Shown piece after piece: positions 7,680 to 12,014 of a stretch of 12,014 nucleotides of DNA (position 1 is its first letter; each line of letters begins with the position of its first letter). A program made the position numbers and the translations under genes. The DNA is from Acanthaster planci (lineage: Eukaryota > Echinodermata > Asteroidea > Valvatida > Acanthasteridae), in contig NW_019091592.1 of the NCBI RefSeq assembly GCF_001949145.1, forward strand, positions 288,408 to 300,421. Reading direction: 5' to 3'. The notes under the pieces were generated by a model. The model was not told where the DNA came from. It was given only the letters and a program-made list of their open reading frames with translations, and searched no databases.

Positions 7680-8070
7680 TTTTCAACTATCGTCGGGTAT
7701 CTTGGTGGAGCCGCCAAGAAGCTGGTGTTGAATCTCTCACCTGAACAACAGAGACCGAGTTACAAGCAAAGTTTGGTAAAGTCTCTCTTCCTGGTGATCT
7801 ATTGGCCGATTTGTATGGACAGTTCAGACTGCCAAACGAGTCTCCCCACAATCTTTGTGGTTGAAATTGAAGCTACCCTGTGCACCGCAGAGGAACGAAT
7901 CAACCGGGGATGACCTCTTCCAACCTGCTACAGGATGCTGACTCAGTAGTTCATGAGGGGAGTTGGAGATGAGAAAGTGAGTCAGCAACTTGCACCCAAG
8001 AAGCCCAGGAACATGACTTTTCGAGAAGTGCAGATGGAGTTACAACAGATATATAGAGAGCGAGTTAAGA
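7680..8070 (+). pseudogene. Gypsy gag remnant
   Basis: Two pieces in the typical Gypsy gag pattern are seen. One is TELQAKFGKVSLPGDLLADL and YGQF at about 7753-7826, matching the capsid run that ends in an assembly helix. The other, about 7950-8065, is FMRGVGDEKVSQQLAPKK followed by NMTFREVQMELQQIYRERV, matching the capsid C-terminal segment. Stops lie between them (near 7860) and the frame changes at least twice. An upstream piece LGGAAKKLVLNLSPEQQ (about 7700-7750) probably belongs to the same gag. Gag forms the retrotransposon's particle; here it is not translatable. Confidence 0.65.
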
Positions 8071-8160
8071 GTGGCGTCTGTCTTCAAATTTGACCAAAAG
8101 TCGCAGTCACAACTAGCCTGATCACAATCCTGTCCTTCACAACAAAGGTGTCTCAAAGCA

Positions 8161-8710
8161 GTGTCAACACAAAGCCCACCTGCTGAGAAATCCCAACAAG
8201 TGAGTAATGAGGCTCTGCAAGATTTGCTTCTGAACGTCAATTTGCAAAGAAAATCTAGCAGATATCGACAAAGTGAAACCAACCTCGTCAGCGCCCAAGA
8301 GCAGACGACCAAACTGATCGTGTCTACGTCTGTCACCGCTGCGGACACCACCAGCAACCACCAAAGCCCTATAGATCTTACTTCCATCTCTAGAACCAAG
8401 CACTATTTAACCAGAGTATCAGAATCTCATTGGTCCCAACAACGAAGATTCAGTCGAAGTCAATGGTATACTCTACATAGTTCTCATTTACTCAGGCTTC
8501 CAAATCACTTCCATTACGGAAGCCTGTGGAAAGAACACCCCATACTCTGTGAAATCCAGCTTACCCCTGTTGATATCTCCATCAAAGGTGCAAATGGACA
8601 GAAGGTACCCCACCTTGGAGTTATTCCAATCACTCTGACGATCCTAGACGTTGTCTACGAGGAGATCCCAGCTTTTGTTGTCCCCGTCAGACTACTACCG
8701 ACTTCTATCG
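8161..8710 (+). pseudogene. Gypsy nucleocapsid trace and retropepsin relic with altered active site
   Basis: A zinc-knuckle trace VYVCHRCGHH is read at 8322-8351 in one frame; the later His/Cys ligands are not in register. In another frame, GPNNEDSVEVNGILYIVLIYSG leads to the protease core. The expected D-S/T-G active-site triad reads Y-S-G (TAC TCA GGC at 8489-8497), so the catalytic Asp is lost; the flanks FQITSIT fit the family. After a frame change near 8530, the flap region and C-terminal half read DISIKGANGQKVPHLGVI at about 8569-8622. The long open frame 8161-8775 is therefore a mosaic of real and out-of-frame sequence and is not one intact protein. Confidence 0.72.
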
Positions 8711-9200
8711 GCAGCGTGTACCACTGCTCATCGGAACTAATGTCATCCGAGCTTCCAGACAAGACCAGAACTTGACCAAAGGTCCTGAATTCATACAGTT
8801 CCTCCAAGCACAGAACAAGGCATGGTACACCGCATTCATTAACACTAAAGTATCTGAACTAGGTGATGCACAAGGAAGAATTGGCAACACAAAGTACATT
8901 GGTAGGTTTCACGTGTAACACCTACCGGGAAAGACGATGACGTGGTCTTTCAGAAATACCTCTACAGCAGTGGTTGAAGGCTTTCCCCAGAATATGTCAT
9001 GTGTGAAAGTCGGAAGTATTGTGGCAGAAGTTGGCCCTGACCGTCGAGTCCCGGTCCAATTCTGTAATTTATCAGCCAGACCAATCATAATACCCATCTG
9101 GCATTTACCCTTCAGTCCTTCGAGTTAATGAGAGAGTGGACACATCTCACTCACTGGTGTCAGACAAGTAGCCAGACACTGTCAAATCAACATCAGGTCC
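8711..9200 (+). pseudogene. Gypsy protease-RT linker region
   Basis: The segment opens with RQRVPLLIGTNVIRASRQDQ (about 8714-8775), the conserved end of the Gypsy protease, continuing to YTAFINTKVSE. One stop after RFHV, near 8917, is followed in the same or a nearby frame by WSFRNTSTAVVEGFPQN and VKVGSIVAEVGPDRRVPV, then FCNLSARPIIIPIWHL (to about 9105). This last part is the beta-rich linker that precedes RT in this Gypsy lineage; its role is not well defined. It ends in a double stop at about 9126-9133. Confidence 0.68.
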
Positions 9201-9389
9201 AGAAGCTGTCAAACATTAAAACCAAACAAGTGGTAATGTCCCGATCAGCAAGGCGGCGAACATCCGGCAGAGGTCTTTACCACAATTCCATCTCTCGATT
9301 TGTCGAGTGCTCTCCTTCAAGATGAAACTCAGAAGTAGTAGCTTGAATATCTCCTTCCAAAGAACTTCAGTGTGATCTGTAAAAATTCT

Positions 9390-9965
9390 TGGGTTTTGGC
9401 CGCACCACTGCAATCAAGCACACCATCCTATTGGTTGACGATCAGCCTTTTCGTCTTCCACATCAAAGGATTGCGCCCTCTCAGTACTAAGCAGTACGAG
9501 AACATTTGCTGATAAGGGAGGAGTCAGGAGCTATCAGGCGTAGTTGCAGATCTTATGCATCTCCCATCGTGATAATACACAAAAAGATGACTCTTTGCAG
9601 ATTTGCATTAATTATGGACAACTGAATAGCAAAACAGTCCGTAATGTGTTCCCACTCCCGCAAATTGAGGATGCATTAGATGCCGTTGGGAAAGCCACTC
9701 CCTTCTCTACATTAGATTTTAAATCTGGTTACTGGTAAGTAGAGGTTGACGAAAATGATAAACCCAAGACAGTATTTACAACCCTAATGGGATTCTATGA
9801 ATGTAACCGTATGCCATTCGGTCTTCACAATGTTCCTGTGACCTTCCGACAGCTACAGCAAATATGCTTTGATGATCAGAACTACTCAACAATGCTGCTT
9901 GATGATCTTGATGATATCATCGTATTCTCAGCAACCTTTTAGGAGCACGTTCAACGTTGTCAGCG
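9390..9965 (+). pseudogene. Gypsy reverse transcriptase relic, truncated after the catalytic site
   Basis: The RT begins with TTAIKHTILLVDDQPFRLPH (about 9400-9460) and ESGAIRRS, then YASPIVIIHKK (about 9553-9587). A one-base shift near 9590 leads to DSLQICINYGQLNSKTV and LDFKSGYW (motif A with its catalytic Asp), a TAA at 9736-9738 in place of a sense codon, then VEVDENDKPKTVFTT and NRMPFGLHNVPVTF (motif B). The catalytic loop reads LLDDLDDIIVFS at 9895-9930, so the Tyr of YxDD is Asp. A TAG at 9940-9942 follows and the family signal ends by 9965; RNase H and integrase are missing. Confidence 0.88.
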
Positions 9966-10229
9966 TTATTCGAATGCTGACCAGAGACGAGGAAAGACTT
10001 GTTTTTATTTCCTCTACACAGTTCCCGTTTTCCAGAAATAAAACGACATCAAGAAATCTTAGCCGGAGCGCCCTTTCCTATTTTTTGACTCCTAAAAAGC
10101 AGGGTCACATCATTATTCTACAACAATTTACTATAACTAAAAACAATAACAAATGATTGTAACTGTTGAAAACAGTAGTAGGGGAATAGAATGGTTCTGA
10201 AATACACGCTGTATTTCCTTCTCTACCGA
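9966..10229. other. Unassigned DNA after the Gypsy relic
   Basis: No continuation of RT, RNase H or integrase can be read in any plus frame, and no LTR end (TG...CA with a partner copy) is apparent. The stretch is moderately AT-rich with a poly-A-like patch (ACTAAAAACAATAACAAA) at about 10137-10154. Confidence 0.5.
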
Positions 10230-10300
10230 CCCCAGCCCACATCCCCAGCCCATATCCCCAGTCGCAGCCCACATCCCCAGCTCCAGTCCCAGCCCACAAC
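10230..10300. repeat. 13-bp minisatellite CCCCAGCCCACAT, about 4-5 degenerate units
   Basis: The units CCCCAGCCCACAT (10230-10242) and CCCCAGCCCATAT (10243-10255) are followed by longer variants at 10256-10274 and 10275-10300 that contain extra CAG/TCC triplets. All C-runs lie on the plus strand, so the minus strand holds five G-tracts of three or more bases with 2- to 4-base loops at 10230-10259, a textbook G-quadruplex pattern. Minus-strand open frames here (Gly/Trp/Met-rich) are by-products of the repeat. Confidence 0.75.
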
Positions 10301-10629
10301 CCAAGCGCCCACCTCCCAGAGCGCTCATAGCTCCCTTCTAAATGTGTTCCAGAAACCCTCTACACCTGGCGACTTGGGCTAAGCACAACCCGTGAATACC
10401 CCTAGCAATCCCTACCTAGCTCAGTCTCTCGTGGTTACCCTATGGCTTTAGTCAAGGTGTTCGTCATGGCGTTCGTCATTCGTCACAGCGCAGCGTACAA
10501 TGAAGACATGAAGCATGGGACAATTAATGCAATTTAAACGTGGTTTAGCCGATGGCATCATGTGACAAGCGTGGCTTGGTCCAACCATGGTGGAACCGTC
10601 CGGGGAAGCTTATAGTTTTTCTTTGTTTC

Positions 10630-10648
10630 GCGCTATAAATTATAGCGC
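10630..10648. repeat. Perfect palindrome GCGCTATAA-A-TTATAGCGC
   Basis: Two 9-bp arms match exactly around a single central base. It lies in AT-rich DNA about 180 bp left of the hairpin MITE-like element. Its role is unknown; the TATAA core within it is symmetrical and need not be a TATA box. Confidence 0.7.
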
Positions 10649-10776
10649 ACTATGTACCCGTATGCGAATTATGAATAAATGCAGGCGTGCAATGAGTGCA
10701 TAGTGACCAGTTAATTAATTATGCATAATGCATCAACATAAATTAATGGCGGAGCAGCTTTCGAGAAGACAGCACG

Positions 10777-10798
10777 CACTGATCTCTGGAGATCAGTG
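10777..10798. repeat. Perfect 10-bp hairpin CACTGATCTC-TG-GAGATCAGTG
   Basis: Two 10-bp arms separated by only two bases form a perfect inverted repeat 16 bp before the MITE-like element. It could be a cruciform, an excision or insertion scar, or the end of an older element; the sequence does not decide. Confidence 0.7.
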
Positions 10799-10814
10799 AC
10801 TGCAGCACGATCAT

Positions 10815-10943
10815 GGTGGCCCTGAGGGAACATCAAACATCGCAAAAATCTTTGCAAATATTTGCCACAAAATGTGTGACATCGCAAATTTTCCGCAAAT
10901 GTGTAAATATATTTGCAATATTTGATGTCCCTCCAGGGCCACC
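10815..10943. mobile_element. 129-bp hairpin MITE-like element with near-identical terminal inverted repeats
   Basis: The left end GGTGGCCCTGAGGGAACATC and the inverse of the right end, GGTGGCCCTGGAGGGACATC, match over about 23 bases, including the next AAA, with one small insertion/deletion swap. The interior is also partly self-complementary: several GCAAATATTTGC-like and TTTGCGATG-like blocks recur in opposite orientation, so most of the 129 bp could fold on itself. That is the layout of a short non-autonomous DNA transposon. I see no clear target-site duplication, so the superfamily cannot be assigned. No coding capacity is present. Confidence 0.65.
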
Positions 10944-11603
10944 GTATACAATAGGGCCTATCCACACGGTGCATGATATGTGGGAAATGGAGCCCAATTT
11001 ACCGTCTGGCTCCGGAACATCCTGTATGAACCCCAGACGTCCATTGAAGATCATGCATGTGATTGCATAAAGTGATCACATGTCATACATGCCAAACGTG
11101 TGTGTGTATCTTAGCTTTCTCCCTTGTGTCCCAGATCTTTTTTCAGCGGCAATCTGAGTGTGATTTTGCAAGGAAATTTTTTTAACCGTTTTAGAAATGG
11201 CCTCATGTAAAGGTGAGAAATTTATATTAATCAAACAGTTTCCGGAAAGGCAGTCATGGCAGTGGATATCTTATCGTAAACCATTTTGTACTTGAAGTTG
11301 TATTGTATTTTTTGTCATGGTTGTAGCCGCACAGAGTTTAAATTACTGTACACTCTGCAGCACACTCAGTCGAGTCCACATTTTGTCTTATTTGTGGTAA
11401 CACCCACACTAATGTACATGCAAGATATACATGTAGGTAACTTGTAAAAAGTCTTCAGTTCTGTTCCTTTTTTAATTGTAGTAAACTTTTGAATTACACT
11501 GTAGTCGGGGGGTTCATCACCAGTAGTAGGGACCGCAACGGTCTACTGCGCACATCATCTGCGCACGTACAGTTTTGTGTACAAAAGTTTGGTTTCGCGT
11601 CTC
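10944..11603. other. Unassigned DNA
   Basis: No gene family, repeat family or RNA gene is recognised. A short ATG (11197) in good start context is followed after five codons by AAAGGTGAGA, a splice-donor-like sequence (GT at 11213-11214), but nothing confirms an exon. Two copies of CTGCGCAC, five bases apart, lie at 11546-11566. Confidence 0.5.
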
Positions 11604-11634
11604 CAAACCGGAACTATCCGGTTTGAACCGGTTC
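11604..11634. promoter_or_regulatory. Cluster of CCGGTT-type palindromic sites
   Basis: A 9-bp perfect inverted repeat (CAAACCGGA - ACTA - TCCGGTTTG, 11604-11625) overlaps by one base a 10-bp palindrome GAACCGGTTC (11625-11634). Together they give three CCGG cores in 31 bp; AACCGGTT is the known Grainyhead/CP2-class binding sequence in animals. The cluster lies about 240 bp upstream of a TATA box and ATG, a reasonable place for a proximal enhancer. The binding factor is inferred from the motif only. Confidence 0.35.
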
Positions 11635-11872
11635 TTCCACACAGCACCATTCTCAAATCGCTTCGTTTTTCACACACGGCAAGCTGACAACTTCCGTCAG
11701 CACTTCGTCGAAGTTTTGGCGCACTTCGCCCGATTTTTCTTCGAAATACGGCCGTAAAAAGGAGGTTGGTTCTTCTACAAGCACTTTTGGAGCATTTCTG
11801 TCGTATATACAAGAAACTAGTGTCCATTTTTGAAATTTTCAGGTTATAAATACCCTTAATCATTTGGATTTG

Positions 11873-11880
11873 TATAAAAG
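11873..11880 (+). promoter_or_regulatory. TATA box (TATAAAAG)
   Basis: TATAAAAG is a full match to the animal TATA-box consensus. It predicts transcription starting near 11900-11905, leaving a leader of about 35-40 bases before the ATG at 11941. The leader contains two copies of CGCCGAGYGA (11899-11908 and 11926-11935). A weaker TATAAATA lies upstream at about 11845-11852. Confidence 0.45.
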
Positions 11881-11940
11881 ACTGTGAGCGCATTTGACCG
11901 CCGAGCGAAATAAGTTAGCGTAACACGCCGAGTGACCACC

Positions 11941-12014
11941 ATGGGACCAACGCGTCGCACGGTCCGTCAACAATCGTGTGCTCACGTTGCTGTAGCCGCG
12001 TTGTTTCGTACAGC
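11941..12014 (+). CDS. Possible 5' end of a host gene, runs off the right edge; product unknown
   Basis: The ATG stands in ACCACCATGGG, close to the best Kozak context, 60 bp after a consensus TATA box, and opens a frame with no stop through the remaining 74 bases (starts MGPTRRTVRQQSC, ends AALFRT). The sequence is CpG-rich, unlike most of the window. The peptide is basic at first and then hydrophobic, so a mitochondrial presequence-like or signal-like start is conceivable, but the fragment is far too short to assign a function. Alternatives are chance, or the start of another mobile element. Confidence 0.35.
   Translation, partial: MGPTRRTVRQQSCAHVAVAALFRT

Larger units (their letters stand above)
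7680..9965 (+). mobile_element. Ty3/Gypsy retrotransposon relic (gag, protease, linker, partial RT)
   Basis: Consecutive plus-strand segments give gag, a zinc-knuckle trace, retropepsin, the protease-RT linker and the first two-thirds of RT in the normal Gypsy order and roughly normal spacing. No LTR, primer-binding site, RNase H or integrase is visible. The 5' end joins the broken Penelope relic and the 3' end stops soon after the RT catalytic site. Multiple stops and frameshifts show it is dead. Several substitutions hit catalytic residues (see the parts). It could be one 5'- and 3'-truncated copy or the remains of a solo internal fragment. Confidence 0.85.
10301..10814. other. Unassigned DNA with short repeats and palindromes
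   Basis: No coding signal is recognised. The stretch holds a GTTCGTCAT near-repeat (about 10458-10485), the 19-bp palindrome at 10630-10648, the palindrome ATTATGCATAAT at about 10718-10729 and the hairpin at 10777-10798. Confidence 0.5.

Noticed and set aside
8040-8403. Minus-strand open frames opposite the Gypsy gag/protease region
   Set aside because: They lie antisense to recognisable Gypsy coding pieces and their translations show no conserved domain; they are shadows.
10105-10328. Minus-strand Gly/Trp/Met-rich open frames
   Set aside because: Their composition comes directly from the CCCCAGCCCACAT minisatellite; they are not proteins.
11197-11217. Mini first exon: ATG in good context followed by a splice-donor-like GGTGAGA
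   Set aside because: Only five codons long, with no acceptor or downstream exon identifiable; donor-like strings are common by chance.
11555-11893. 112-codon minus-strand open frame rich in Arg/Ser
   Set aside because: No family signal, and it runs antisense through the promoter-like region; probably chance.
1-12014. CRISPR array, prokaryotic operon, rRNA or prophage content
   Set aside because: No regularly spaced direct repeats, no ribosome-binding-site-led gene strings and no rRNA motifs; the elements present are eukaryotic.

Overview
This looks like eukaryotic, very probably metazoan, DNA that is mostly decayed transposable elements. I see no bacterial gene layout, operon, rRNA or tRNA gene. 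The element mix is a Polinton/Maverick-type protein-primed PolB with an endonuclease VII domain, a tRNA-derived SINE, a Penelope-like reverse transcriptase and a Ty3/Gypsy retrotransposon. That mix is common in marine invertebrates such as cnidarians, molluscs, hemichordates and lancelets; I cannot narrow it further from sequence alone.

Region by region: (1) 1-2672, minus strand: a multi-frameshifted relic of a family-B DNA polymerase, running off the left edge after palm motif A. In coding order it shows an N-terminal region, a C2HC zinc finger, Exo I, an endonuclease VII (HNH-like) domain, Exo II, Exo III and motif A. (2) 2777-3184, minus strand: a second, diverged partial copy of the N-terminal part of the same gene family, ending about 105 bp upstream of the first copy's ATG, with a repeated CTATATATAAA motif in the gap. 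(3) 3191-4928: no recognisable gene; one CCAAT box with a CRE-like palindrome near 3457-3478. (4) 4929-5289: a tRNA-derived SINE on the minus strand. (5) 5290-6480: a CpG-rich stretch, an A/Q/K-rich minus-strand open frame, and unassigned sequence. (6) About 6490-7660, plus strand: Penelope-like element relic. (7) About 7680-9965, plus strand: Gypsy relic with gag, zinc-knuckle trace, protease, linker and RT, apparently joined directly to the broken Penelope relic. (8) 9966-11600: unassigned DNA holding a G-quadruplex-prone minisatellite, several perfect palindromes and a 129-bp hairpin MITE-like element. (9) 11600-12014: a promoter-like region with a CCGGTT cluster, a TATAAAAG box and an ATG in strong Kozak context, opening a frame that runs off the right edge. 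This is the only place where an intact host gene may begin.

The elements do not work together. Each is broken by stops and frameshifts, and several catalytic residues are altered (retropepsin Asp to Tyr, RT YxDD Tyr to Asp, an endonuclease VII His to Asn). The main value of the window is the fossil domain order of the PolB gene, its two-copy arrangement, and the promoter-like right edge.
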